DNA from: Aliamphritea ceti | GTDB lineage: Bacteria > Pseudomonadota > Gammaproteobacteria > Pseudomonadales > Balneatricaceae | Assembly (NCBI RefSeq): GCF_024347215.1 | Contig: NZ_AP025282.1 | Location: 1,488,001 to 1,552,000, forward strand | Direction of reading: 5' to 3' | Length of the DNA stretch: 64,000 bases | Shown: in pieces, positions 50,885 through 60,004 of the stretch | How the letters are laid out: each line of letters begins with the position of its first letter | How positions within the stretch are numbered: the first letter of the stretch is position 1 | Notes under the pieces: model-generated | Seen by the model: only the letters and a program-made list of their open reading frames with translations | Databases searched by the model: none | What the model was told of the DNA's origin: nothing | Made by a program: the position numbers and the translations under genes

Positions 50885-53740
50885 TTACAATATGCCGTAG
50901 AAGCGTTGATAAAGCGTTTCCTGGTGACGGGCAAATGGCTGGCAAAGCCATTCCATTTCCAGGCGCTTCAAGTCTGTCAGGCTGGTAGTGCTGTGCTTTT
51001 CTTCCAGTGCCTGTTGCAGCCTTTGCATTTGATACTCCAGGCGTAATGCCTGATCTTCTTCCGGAGAGCTTAGATTAAAAGCAATTTCCAATTGGATACA
51101 GAGTTGGCGCAGTGCTGTGTCTGAAGCAAATATAACCGGATCAAATTCCTGAGTGCCGTTATGAATGCTACATCCTGTTGTAAAGCGCTGCTGGAGTAAC
51201 TCGTAAAACGGTGTTTCCGGTTCTAATCCCAGCTGCCATGCGCTTTTCAGTTGCTCAAGGCTGTTGTCATCTAATTCTGCTGCCAGTAACTTTTCTTCTA
51301 GTTGTTCGCAAAGGTTAACTTTCCGTTGCCAAGCCTGGAAGGTTTCACTTTGAATGAGTTTTTCCAGCTCAGCTTGCTGCTTCTGTAAATAGCCTTTTGC
51401 TGCATGCAGCCGTTGTTGCAGAGTTTCAGAAATGTCGTCCTGCTGACTAAGTATGTTGGCCTGCTCAAGCAGATTGTTGATATGTGCCGGTGACGCCGGA
51501 GCTGTCTGCAGGTCTTCTAATATCAGGCATAACTGTTCGATTTTTTCCTGCTCAGTTTGCTGTGACTGAATCGCTTTGCGATTACTTTTCTCAAGCTCAT
51601 ATACTTTGTTGCAGGTTAGACGAAAAGCAGGCCAGAGTTTACGTTCAACACTGTGGAAGCTGTTACCTGTCTGGCGCCACTGTTGTTGTAACTGTTTAAT
51701 TTGGCGCAGCAACCCATTAAGTAATTCAAGATGCCCTTCTGCGGTGGCCTGTTCGGCTTGCAAACTTAACTGTTTAGCCTGATCAACCAGTGCTTGCTTG
51801 GCATCAGCATTCTCTTCCCGGTACGTTTTAATCTTGCCATCAAGAAGTTTTAGCGTACCGTTGAAACGGCTTTGAGCTTCACGGCCAGGTGTACGGTCTA
51901 CCGGTGTATATTGGCGCCATTCCTGTTTTGCCGTGCGGCTAATCTGTTCTACTTCATTCCAGTCAGGTTGCTCCCAGTCTGTATTTGCTACCAGCATTTC
52001 CAGCTGTTCGCAGAGTAGCAGCCGTTGTTGTAGATTTTGTACGCGTTGCTGTTTGAGTTCAGCATAGTGTTGGCTGCATGGCTCGTACGCCTGATCCGAT
52101 GCTTTCTTGAAGCGTTTCCACAGTTCATGGCTGTGGTAAGGGTCAGTGGCATCCAGGTCTTTCCATTCTTGCTGTAATGTACGTATATGGTCGGCAAGAA
52201 TTGGTGCATCTGTTGTGCTGCCAATCAGCGCTTCCATTTGCTCACATATGGATTCTTTTTTTGGTGTAACTGCAAAGCCCTGCCAGTCTTTCAGCTGTTG
52301 AAGCTGTTTTTGCAGGTTTGCATAGCGGTTACGGCAATTCTTCAGGCTGCTCTGCGGTAATTCATTAAGTAACTCTGCAGCGCGCTTATCTAGGCGGTAA
52401 GCATTCTTACTGTTACCTTCGCTGAGGGCCTGTTCTAACTCGTCGAGGCAAACCTCTGCCTGCTGAAGATCCAGCTGCTGAGCTTGCTGGCGTTCAGCAC
52501 GATGTTGTTGCTTAGCTTGTTTGAGCGTATCGAGGCGTTGTTGCAGTAGCTGAAGAGGGGCAGGAGCGGGCTCGTTAGCTGGCCAGTTAATTAACTGAAG
52601 GCATTGTTTCAACACTGTGCTGTCAGCGGTTTCATCTTGCAGTGTTGTGTTTATCTCACTGTAGTGAGTATTAAACCTGTCGCTAGCATCAAGCAGTGTT
52701 AGCGTATGTTTACTGACCTGATCTAACTGAGAGTTTATCTGAGAGAACTCAGGGTCAGTTGCTGCCATTGACTGCTGAGTGTCTTTTAATCCTGTTAGCT
52801 TGGTTCTGTATTCACTGGTATCTGTCATATCAGCAGATAATTGTGACTGAATGTGCTGCAGATAATCATCAAACTGTTTGAGAAGAGTATTTCTTAGCTG
52901 TTGGCGCTGCTCTTTTTCTACCTGTAGACGTTGCTCTGCGGCCAGTTTTTGCTGTTCTTCAGAAAATAGTTGCTGGCAGGCCTTTAGTGCATCTTCCAGC
53001 GGTGCTTTTATAGCATTGTTGGAGTCTGCTTCTGATAGCAGTTTTTCTGCATTTTGCTGATAAGCATTCAGTCTGGCTTCAAACTGAGGGTAGATGCCGG
53101 TATTGAAGAGTTGTTGCAGTGCTGAGGTTAGTTCGTGCAGCTGCTGTAACAGTTTCTCATGAGTTTTTTGCTGTTCGCGAATATCCCGTAATTTATTACG
53201 GATAATACGGTGTACGGTTTTATCTTTGCTGCGGATTTCTTTACAAAGCTGTTCAATGATTTCTGCTTCGTGCAATTTTTCAGCAGCAGCCTGGCGGGTT
53301 TGTGAGTGGCCTGCTTTCAGAATGATCGTTCCAAGGCAGGTTTGATCGCTGATTTTTTCGATGGCTACCTGCTGAACAACAGAGTCATCTATGTGCAGTG
53401 CAATATGTGTCAGGATGTTGTCATCCTGTAATTGCTGAATGCTATTGATGCTTTGCTGTTGATCGCAGTTATCTGTATTGATAATGACGCGGCATGCACG
53501 ATCTGCAGCCAGATGACGAACCTGATGGTCGGTATCAATATTTGAGATCCGGCACAGCAGCTCAGGTTCTTCCAGTTTTATAACAGCGGCACTGCGCACG
53601 GCAGGATTCTGATCCTGAAGTGCCAGCTGTGTAAGGATCTGATGCTGGTCCGAGTTACTCGCCTCTAATTTGGTGATCGCACGAATACGGACATCAGCTT
53701 TAGTGTGTTGCCATTTAGGCTTAAAGAACTTCGCAAACAT
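50885..53740 (-). CDS. Large DUF349 coiled-coil protein
   Basis: 951 residues, cytoplasmic, glutamine-rich. Residues about 1-180 look like HEAT-type helical repeats (VRIRAITKLEASNSDQHQIL, AVRSAAVIKLEEPELL). Residues about 190-450 are predicted coiled coil (EQQKLAAEQRLQVEKEQRQQ). The C-terminal half has DUF349 repeats such as QEWKDLDATDPYHSHELWKR and QEWRQYTPVDRTPGREAQSR, each a W-rich three-helix unit. The molecular function is unknown. It is single-gene and convergent with phaB. Confidence 0.85.
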   Translation of the reverse strand: MFAKFFKPKWQHTKADVRIRAITKLEASNSDQHQILTQLALQDQNPAVRSAAVIKLEEPELLCRISNIDTDHQVRHLAADRACRVIINTDNCDQQQSINSIQQLQDDNILTHIALHIDDSVVQQVAIEKISDQTCLGTIILKAGHSQTRQAAAEKLHEAEIIEQLCKEIRSKDKTVHRIIRNKLRDIREQQKTHEKLLQQLHELTSALQQLFNTGIYPQFEARLNAYQQNAEKLLSEADSNNAIKAPLEDALKACQQLFSEEQQKLAAEQRLQVEKEQRQQLRNTLLKQFDDYLQHIQSQLSADMTDTSEYRTKLTGLKDTQQSMAATDPEFSQINSQLDQVSKHTLTLLDASDRFNTHYSEINTTLQDETADSTVLKQCLQLINWPANEPAPAPLQLLQQRLDTLKQAKQQHRAERQQAQQLDLQQAEVCLDELEQALSEGNSKNAYRLDKRAAELLNELPQSSLKNCRNRYANLQKQLQQLKDWQGFAVTPKKESICEQMEALIGSTTDAPILADHIRTLQQEWKDLDATDPYHSHELWKRFKKASDQAYEPCSQHYAELKQQRVQNLQQRLLLCEQLEMLVANTDWEQPDWNEVEQISRTAKQEWRQYTPVDRTPGREAQSRFNGTLKLLDGKIKTYREENADAKQALVDQAKQLSLQAEQATAEGHLELLNGLLRQIKQLQQQWRQTGNSFHSVERKLWPAFRLTCNKVYELEKSNRKAIQSQQTEQEKIEQLCLILEDLQTAPASPAHINNLLEQANILSQQDDISETLQQRLHAAKGYLQKQQAELEKLIQSETFQAWQRKVNLCEQLEEKLLAAELDDNSLEQLKSAWQLGLEPETPFYELLQQRFTTGCSIHNGTQEFDPVIFASDTALRQLCIQLEIAFNLSSPEEDQALRLEYQMQRLQQALEEKHSTTSLTDLKRLEMEWLCQPFARHQETLYQRFYGIL

Positions 53741-53976
53741 TTACAACCCGATCCTGAATGAGCCAGCTAAAAACACGATACTGTGGCTAAGGGCGGCTAT
53801 TCTACCGGGCTTTGAGGTGGCAGGGGAAGGCTTGACAGCTGAGAAAAATCGCCTTTTAGTCAGTGATTTGTTGCAGTTGCTCTGTGTAACTTGCTCTGGA
53901 CCCAGTGATGCCGCCTGATGTGGCGCCATTGTATAAATTTATCTCTAAAAAAATATCAGGCTGAAGATTGTTGTAC

Positions 53977-54405
53977 TCAGCTGCGACGTATTTCTACATC
54001 GCCGTCAATGTAGTACCAGCGATTCTGTTCCTGACGAAAGCGGGAACGTTCCTGCAGGGCAGCAGATTGTCCTTCACTGTCGAAATAGGCGATAAATTCA
54101 ACAGTGCCTATGTTATCCTCGCGCCCGCCATTATGGCTGCTGATTATTTTTAATCCCGTCCAGGTCGTCATACGCATTTGTTCTGCAATTATCGGAGCGT
54201 CTTCCGGTTGTCTGTTTTCTGCGGCTGTTGTCGCTATCAGATAATCCACACTACCTAGTGCAAATGCAGTGTAACGGGATCGCATCAGAGCTTCGGCAGT
54301 TGTTGCCGGTTTGTTACCGTTAATGGCGGGTTCGCAACAAAAATTGAATGGTTTTCCTGAGCCGCACGGGCATTGCTTTGTGGTATCTTTGGCGTCATGC
54401 AGCAT
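53977..54405 (-). CDS. YchJ-like protein with N-terminal SEC-C motif
   Basis: 142 residues. N-terminal zinc motif CPCGSGKPFNFCCEPAINGN, then the YchJ NTF2-like domain (AEALMRSRYTAFALGSVDYL, WTGLKIISSHNGG, ERSRFRQEQNRWYYIDGD). E. coli YchJ has a second SEC-C motif at its C-terminus; here the chain ends EIRRS directly after the domain, so that motif is missing. The function is unknown. Confidence 0.85.
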   Translation of the reverse strand: MLHDAKDTTKQCPCGSGKPFNFCCEPAINGNKPATTAEALMRSRYTAFALGSVDYLIATTAAENRQPEDAPIIAEQMRMTTWTGLKIISSHNGGREDNIGTVEFIAYFDSEGQSAALQERSRFRQEQNRWYYIDGDVEIRRS

Positions 54406-54505
54406 AGGAATTCCTGTTTTGATTCAAACGGTTTTGATTCAGACGGCTTTCATTATAAATAGCCGCGGCGTGAATCATATAGACCGATAGCATTAGAGGC
54501 TAGCA

Positions 54506-55957
54506 ATGGCTAAGCAAACTTTTTACTGGCATGACTATGAAACCAGTGGTGCCGATACCCGCCGTGACCGGCCATTGCAGTTTGCCGGTATACGTACTGA
54601 TATGGATCTGAATATCATTGAAGAGCCTTTGATGATTTATTGCAGTCCGGCGGAAGATGTTTTACCTCATCCTGAGGCATGCCTTATTACCGGGTTAACA
54701 CCTCAGCAAGCTTTACGTGAAGGTTACTGTGAAGCTGAGTTTATGCAGCAGGTGCATGATCAGCTCGCTCGTCCGGGTACTTGTGGTGTTGGCTATAACA
54801 GCATCCGCTTTGATGACGAGATTACCCGTCAGGCGTTGTACCGTAATTTTTTTGATCCTTATGCCCGTGAATGGCAAAACGGCTGCTCCCGCTGGGATAT
54901 CATCGATATGATGCGCTTGACCCGTGCTTTACGGCCAGAAGGTATCGAATGGCCTGAATATCCGGATGGACGGCCGAGTATGCGGCTTGAAGATCTGACT
55001 AAAGCCAATGGCATAGATCATGGTAATGCCCATGATGCTTTGTCAGATGTGCATGCCACGATTGGTATGGCCAGGTTGGTTAAAGAGCGACAGCCTAAGT
55101 TATATGACTATGTTTTAAATAACCGCTCCAAGCAGTCGATACAGAATATGTTAGATGTAGTTACCATGAAGCCGGTACTACATGTTTCATCAATGTATCC
55201 GGCGGAATGGGGAAATTTGGCAATTGTTGCACCCGTAGCGGCTCATCCGGTTAACCGTAACAGCATCATCGTTTACGATTTGAGGGTTGACCCTTCAGCA
55301 ATGCTGGCAATGCCACAAGAAGAGATTAAACGTCTTTTATATACAGCGACAGATGATCTTGCGCCGGGTGAGGCACGTTTACCCCTGAAGCAGCTGCATG
55401 TTAATAAATCGCCTGTTGTTGCGCCAGCAAGCATGCTGACAACAGAAGAGGCGAATCGGCTGGGGATTAAGGGGGCTGATTGCCGTACCCATTTAGAGAT
55501 GTTGCGTGCTAGTCGGGATTTAAAAGAGAAGCTAGCATGGGTATTTGCAGAGCAGGATTTTGCAGAGGATCTTGACCCGGATCATATGCTGTATGGCGGT
55601 GGTTTTTTCAATGATTCTGATAAAGCGGCAATGAATCAGATTCGTGAAGCTTCGCCGCAACAGTTAGCGGGTATGGAGTTTGCGTTTCAGGATCCGCGTT
55701 TAGAAGAAATGCTGTTGCGTTATAAAGCGCGTAACTATCCTCATATTTTGGATGAGGAGCAGCGTCAGCGTTGGGAAGAGTACCGTAAGCTGAAGTTGAT
55801 GGGGCCAGATAATGGCGGCTATCTGACGATTCCAGCACTCTTTGAACGCTTAAATGTCTTGTATCAGTTACCGGAAACGGAACAGAAGCAAAAGGATATC
55901 TTGGAAGAACTCGCACTCTATGCGGAGGCGATTTATCCATCTGATGAGGTCTATTAA
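54506..55957 (+). CDS. sbcB: Exodeoxyribonuclease I
   Basis: 3'-5' exonuclease on single-stranded DNA, used in mismatch repair and recombination. 483 residues. The DEDDh domain starts FYWHDYETSGADTRRDRPLQ (D and E of motif I), then GYNSIRFDDEITRQALYRNF and GNAHDALSDVHATIGMARL (motif III with H and D). An SH3-like and a C-terminal helical domain follow (RYKARNYPHILDEEQRQRW). Its stop overlaps the next start (TAATG). Confidence 0.96.
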   Translation: MAKQTFYWHDYETSGADTRRDRPLQFAGIRTDMDLNIIEEPLMIYCSPAEDVLPHPEACLITGLTPQQALREGYCEAEFMQQVHDQLARPGTCGVGYNSIRFDDEITRQALYRNFFDPYAREWQNGCSRWDIIDMMRLTRALRPEGIEWPEYPDGRPSMRLEDLTKANGIDHGNAHDALSDVHATIGMARLVKERQPKLYDYVLNNRSKQSIQNMLDVVTMKPVLHVSSMYPAEWGNLAIVAPVAAHPVNRNSIIVYDLRVDPSAMLAMPQEEIKRLLYTATDDLAPGEARLPLKQLHVNKSPVVAPASMLTTEEANRLGIKGADCRTHLEMLRASRDLKEKLAWVFAEQDFAEDLDPDHMLYGGGFFNDSDKAAMNQIREASPQQLAGMEFAFQDPRLEEMLLRYKARNYPHILDEEQRQRWEEYRKLKLMGPDNGGYLTIPALFERLNVLYQLPETEQKQKDILEELALYAEAIYPSDEVY

Positions 55958-56460
55958 TGATAATACGTAGAGCTGCAGTTTGGCTGGGTGTACTGGGAAG
56001 CATGGCTACTTTGTCGCTTGCTTCTCATGCGGCTGGACAGCTGAATGAAGCGATTACGTATGTGATTACTCAGCCAGCCGGATATCTGGATAGTTCACCT
56101 GAACCTGCTACCTTGTATGACCTGAAGCCGCGGGGATTCGTTGATGGCGAAAGTATGTTCGAGGTGCGCCCTGCAATGATTCAGGAGAAACAGTTACCAC
56201 CGCCAACGGTGATACCCTTTGATCGCTTTGATCCTGTTCAGGTTGTTATTGGTGAGCAGGAAATAGTACCGACTCATTCAGCTGAAGATAAAATTTTCTT
56301 GCAAATAGCCATTGATCAGGTCGAAATTGATTGTCTGTTGGGCGAAATAGAAGGTGATGACTGTGCGGCATTTGATGTTATCGAAGAAGAACCAGCAGGA
56401 CCTGATTCGCAACCCAAATCACGGCGGGTAATTGATCGTCAGTTTCAGGCTTTGCAGTAA
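55957..56460 (+). CDS. Exported protein of unknown function, coupled to sbcB
   Basis: 167 residues. A signal peptide (IIRRAAVWLGVLGSMATLSL, then ASHAAG) is followed by an acidic, proline-rich periplasmic chain with two cysteines (DCLLGEIEGDDC). No family recognised. Its start codon overlaps the sbcB stop by one base, so it is cotranslated with sbcB despite having no obvious link to DNA repair. A terminator follows at 56489-56516. Confidence 0.75.
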   Translation: MIIRRAAVWLGVLGSMATLSLASHAAGQLNEAITYVITQPAGYLDSSPEPATLYDLKPRGFVDGESMFEVRPAMIQEKQLPPPTVIPFDRFDPVQVVIGEQEIVPTHSAEDKIFLQIAIDQVEIDCLLGEIEGDDCAAFDVIEEEPAGPDSQPKSRRVIDRQFQALQ

Positions 56461-56488
56461 GTTGTCTGGTTGGTTTATATACAGAATT

Positions 56489-56516
56489 AAAAAACGCGTC
56501 ATAAGACGCGTTTTTT
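56489..56516. terminator. Bidirectional terminator
   Basis: Perfect 12-bp stem AAAAAACGCGTC/GACGCGTTTTTT with a 4-base loop between the convergent 167-residue protein gene and the M16 peptidase gene. Confidence 0.95.
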
Positions 56517-56543
56517 ATGTTTGAAGGGTAGTCCAAAAAGGCG

Positions 56544-59357
56544 TTAGCTTTGTTGTTTCAGCGCCAGCAGATTGCTGCCGATACTTTCTACAGTAAGGCG
56601 ACGCTGAGGCAGGTCCTTTAATGCTTTCTGTATATCTTCAAGTGTCAGGCTGGAGATACTCTGGCTGAGTTTTTCACGGCTGTTAAAACCGTATTCTTTG
56701 CGGTCTATTTCCTGCCAGTAACGCCCGGTTAGCTGATAAAGGCTGGTTTCTTTCTGATTGATTCGTGATAGTACACTGCGCTTATATGTGCTGAACTGTT
56801 CATCAGTCATGTTAGCCAGCTCCAGTTGCATATTTTGCAGAAATTCATCAACAGCAATGGCTATTTTGTCCGGATGGCTATTTGGCGACTGTATGACGAA
56901 AGCCATACCAGGTACATCCAGCATTTGTAGCGGCGTTGCAAATACTACATAGCCAAGCTGTTGCTCGGTTCTGAGGCTGGTATAAAATGGCGCCTCAATG
57001 ATTTCACCTAGCAATGTATAGGCTGCGCGGGTACTGAGGTCATTATTTTTCCCCTGAAAGTAAATACTGATTGCAGAGTCATTATGTTCAAGGTCGAGCG
57101 TCGTTGTGCGTGGCTTGCTGGCATCCAGCCTGTCTATTGTTATTGGTGTTTCTGCAGCGTTGGCTTGCCGTTTGGTTAAGCCTTTCTCAACTATCTGTAG
57201 CATGGATTCAGCTTCACTTTGGGAAACATTGCCATGGCTTAGCATGCGAATGCTGCTATTTTCGATCAGCCGCAGGGCATGTTGGTTTAGCTCATCCAGA
57301 GTAATATCATTCAGGGCTGCCAATTTATCTTTAGCCCGCCAGCGAGGCATCAGGTCGTTATAAATCTCATCGATGGTTTGATCGTAAGGTTTATTTTTTG
57401 CGCTGTTTTGCAGCTGTTCCAGATATTTCTGTTTAATTCGCTCAAAGCTAACCGGATCAAATTGTGGCTGGTCAAAAGCTGCGACTATGTGTTTTAACAA
57501 CGTTTCCTGTTTGTCGTTATAACCGGTAATACGAAAACCAAAACCGCGTAAATGAGAATAAACCTGGCCGCCAATACCTGCCAGACCAGCGTCATAAAGA
57601 GTTTCGCTTAGTTGCTCGCGAATCATTTGTATGGTCATGCTGGTGAGCACCCGGGCACGTGGATCTGTATTTGCTGCGGGTGAGAACAGAGAAATAAACG
57701 TATTAGTTTTAGGTAAATTAAAGGTTTGATCCTGCTGGTACCACAGAGTAGCGCCCGCCTGATCAATCAATTTGACTGGCTGAGCTACTGCTTTTTCAGT
57801 CGCTTTAAGATCAAGGTTTTCAGCGATAAACGGATTCGTAGTTCTGTTTTCTAAACCCGCAGGTGTCTTTGGATCAATCCAGTGATTTAAACGTTCTTTA
57901 CTGATAGCTTTAATACTGTAAGGCGTCTGATACCAGGGGCTGACTTTGTCTGTTTCAGCATTAGAATCAAGCAATGTCAGAAGCATGTTCTCAGGGGTTA
58001 GGTGAGTTGCAAAATCAGCAATCAGTTCCGGCTGGAAATCGTTCATGCTGTAACCAACATCAAGAATTGATGCAGTAGGGTAAAGCTGTAAGCGTCTGGA
58101 CAGGCTGGAAACGTAGCCCAGTGCGCCGCCTTTTTCTTTAAAGCGAAAGCCCTGTTCTCCTAAGCGTTTTTCTTCGCGGTAAATGTCTTCCCGGATTCCG
58201 CTATCTCGCAGTAACTCTATGCTGGCAAAGACTTGCTCTACGACAGTATCCATATTACTCAGGCCTGACTGGGTGAGGTCTATAGATATATCCAGTGTTG
58301 CCATACTGTTGAGATCAGTTCCCTGAAATACATATAAAGAGTTAGCTAACCCCTGGCGTTTAAGTTCACTGAGCAGGCTGTTCTTACCTTCATAGCCAAG
58401 CATTGAGGCAAGATAAAATAAAGGTTTCTGGTTATACAGCTGCCTGGTTGGCGGTAACGGAAAGCTTAAACGTAATTGCTGTAATTCTTTTAGAGGACGG
58501 ATTGTCAGCTGTGCCGGCAGCTGTTCTGTTGTAAACAGTGGCAGTTCTGATTGTGGTGCCTCTGATTCATGATTGATTACCGCGGAGAATTTTTCCCGCA
58601 CCATGGTTTCCAGTTGATCGAGCGGTTGCTTGCCCAGCACCACCAGACTCATAAGGTTTGCTGAGTAATAACGCTCATAGAAGGCGATCAGTTCCTGACG
58701 TAGCTGTCCCGGATTATCATTGCTTAATGTGTTCAGGTCACCTACCGAAAACTGAGCATAAGGGTGCTCTGGATTCATGACCTGTTTATAAGCGTCCAGT
58801 GTGCGGCGACTGTCATCTTTTAATTTTGACTGATATTCGGAGAAAACCGCCTGACGCTCCCGGTCTACGTAAGCTTCGTCAAAAGTAGGAGATATGAAAA
58901 ATTGGGCAAAGCGGTCCAGAGCGGGTTCCAGCTGATCAACGGCAATATCGAAAAAGTAATTCGTATTTGGATAAGCAGTATATGCATTCTGATTTCCGCC
59001 ATTAGCACTTATAAAGGCTTTATAACTGCCAGCTTCCGGATATTTCTCAGTACCCAGGAATAACATATGTTCAAGAAAATGCGCTAATCCTTCACGGCCA
59101 GGTGGGTTAGCATTTGAACCGGCGTTAACGTCAAGAGAAGCTGCTGCTTTGTCTGCTTCAGGGTCTGAGACAACCAGTACCTTCATCTGGTTTGGCAGAG
59201 TAAAGCTACGATATAAGCGTTCGTCATTCGGACTTTTAATGATTGCGTTGTCTGTCTGGGCTGATGTTTCATTGGCCAGAGCAATACTTGATGTAACTGA
59301 GCTGAGTGCCAGTATTAAGCAGCCGGTGAATATGTGACGTAATGAAGCCTGATGCAT
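56544..59357 (-). CDS. Exported M16 family zinc metallopeptidase (pitrilysin type)
   Basis: 937 residues with a signal peptide (RHIFTGCLILALSSVTSSIA). The inverted zinc motif HxxEH is visible in GLAHFLEHMLFLGTEKYPEA, with the third ligand region ERQAVFSEYQSKLKDDSRR. Four M16 half-domains fit the length. The C-terminal half (EAPFYTSLRTEQQLGYVVFA) has the conserved R/Y segment that binds substrate. It resembles E. coli protease III (PtrA), which degrades peptides in the periplasm. Confidence 0.93.
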   Translation of the reverse strand: MHQASLRHIFTGCLILALSSVTSSIALANETSAQTDNAIIKSPNDERLYRSFTLPNQMKVLVVSDPEADKAAASLDVNAGSNANPPGREGLAHFLEHMLFLGTEKYPEAGSYKAFISANGGNQNAYTAYPNTNYFFDIAVDQLEPALDRFAQFFISPTFDEAYVDRERQAVFSEYQSKLKDDSRRTLDAYKQVMNPEHPYAQFSVGDLNTLSNDNPGQLRQELIAFYERYYSANLMSLVVLGKQPLDQLETMVREKFSAVINHESEAPQSELPLFTTEQLPAQLTIRPLKELQQLRLSFPLPPTRQLYNQKPLFYLASMLGYEGKNSLLSELKRQGLANSLYVFQGTDLNSMATLDISIDLTQSGLSNMDTVVEQVFASIELLRDSGIREDIYREEKRLGEQGFRFKEKGGALGYVSSLSRRLQLYPTASILDVGYSMNDFQPELIADFATHLTPENMLLTLLDSNAETDKVSPWYQTPYSIKAISKERLNHWIDPKTPAGLENRTTNPFIAENLDLKATEKAVAQPVKLIDQAGATLWYQQDQTFNLPKTNTFISLFSPAANTDPRARVLTSMTIQMIREQLSETLYDAGLAGIGGQVYSHLRGFGFRITGYNDKQETLLKHIVAAFDQPQFDPVSFERIKQKYLEQLQNSAKNKPYDQTIDEIYNDLMPRWRAKDKLAALNDITLDELNQHALRLIENSSIRMLSHGNVSQSEAESMLQIVEKGLTKRQANAAETPITIDRLDASKPRTTTLDLEHNDSAISIYFQGKNNDLSTRAAYTLLGEIIEAPFYTSLRTEQQLGYVVFATPLQMLDVPGMAFVIQSPNSHPDKIAIAVDEFLQNMQLELANMTDEQFSTYKRSVLSRINQKETSLYQLTGRYWQEIDRKEYGFNSREKLSQSISSLTLEDIQKALKDLPQRRLTVESIGSNLLALKQQS

Positions 59358-59609
59358 GATAGATCTCTGCTGAGGATACTTAGTATTTGAAGCTGGAATT
59401 TAACGCTGAATTTAAAACGCTAAGCGGAGTATATTCAACTTGCAGTTTGGACAGCAAAATTTCGATATAGATCACTTATTCATTGATATTTTGTGTGTTT
59501 TTCTGGTTGGAGGGCGAGTGCTTGGTTACAATCCAGCTAAGGTATGCAGGCGAAGCAATACATACTTACCTGCAATTTTTGACAGCACTTAATTTGGAAT
59601 GAGTGATTT

Positions 59610-59993
59610 ATGAACCGGGAAAAAGTGATTTTTGCGTTTTTTATTGTCTTGGCACTTACCCTTAATTTTGGTTTTTTTCTCGGTAGTTTCGATGAAATAT
59701 CACATCACAATGTCTATGAGCTATTTGCTGCGACGATAGTGAGTATGATTTGTACGGTACTCAAGTTTGGTGACCGGACGCATATTGGTGCGTTGATGCT
59801 GGCAACCAGTCTGGTTGCTGATCTGCAGTTGATCGTTGCTGCGATGATTTGGGGTTACGGCGTACAGATGAGCGCTGAAGGCATGACGCCTGAGTTGGTG
59901 ACCAGTGTCGTTTCTCTTTCTGGTGGTGCTTTACTGGCGAATGTCGTTTCTGTAGTGCTGTTGATGGTTGAGACTATTGTTGTGCGTCGCTAA
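59610..59993 (+). CDS. DUF6394 family membrane protein
   Basis: 127 residues, three or four membrane spans (VIFAFFIVLALTLNFGFFLG, LFAATIVSMICTVLKF, ATSLVADLQLIVAAMIWGYG, GALLANVVSVVLLMVETIV). It matches the DUF6394 family, small proteins found next to ion-channel genes. The potassium channel gene starts 12 bases later, so the two are one operon and the small protein may be a channel partner. That role is inference. Confidence 0.8.
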   Translation: MNREKVIFAFFIVLALTLNFGFFLGSFDEISHHNVYELFAATIVSMICTVLKFGDRTHIGALMLATSLVADLQLIVAAMIWGYGVQMSAEGMTPELVTSVVSLSGGALLANVVSVVLLMVETIVVRR

Positions 59994-60004
59994 GGCTTAC
60001 CACA

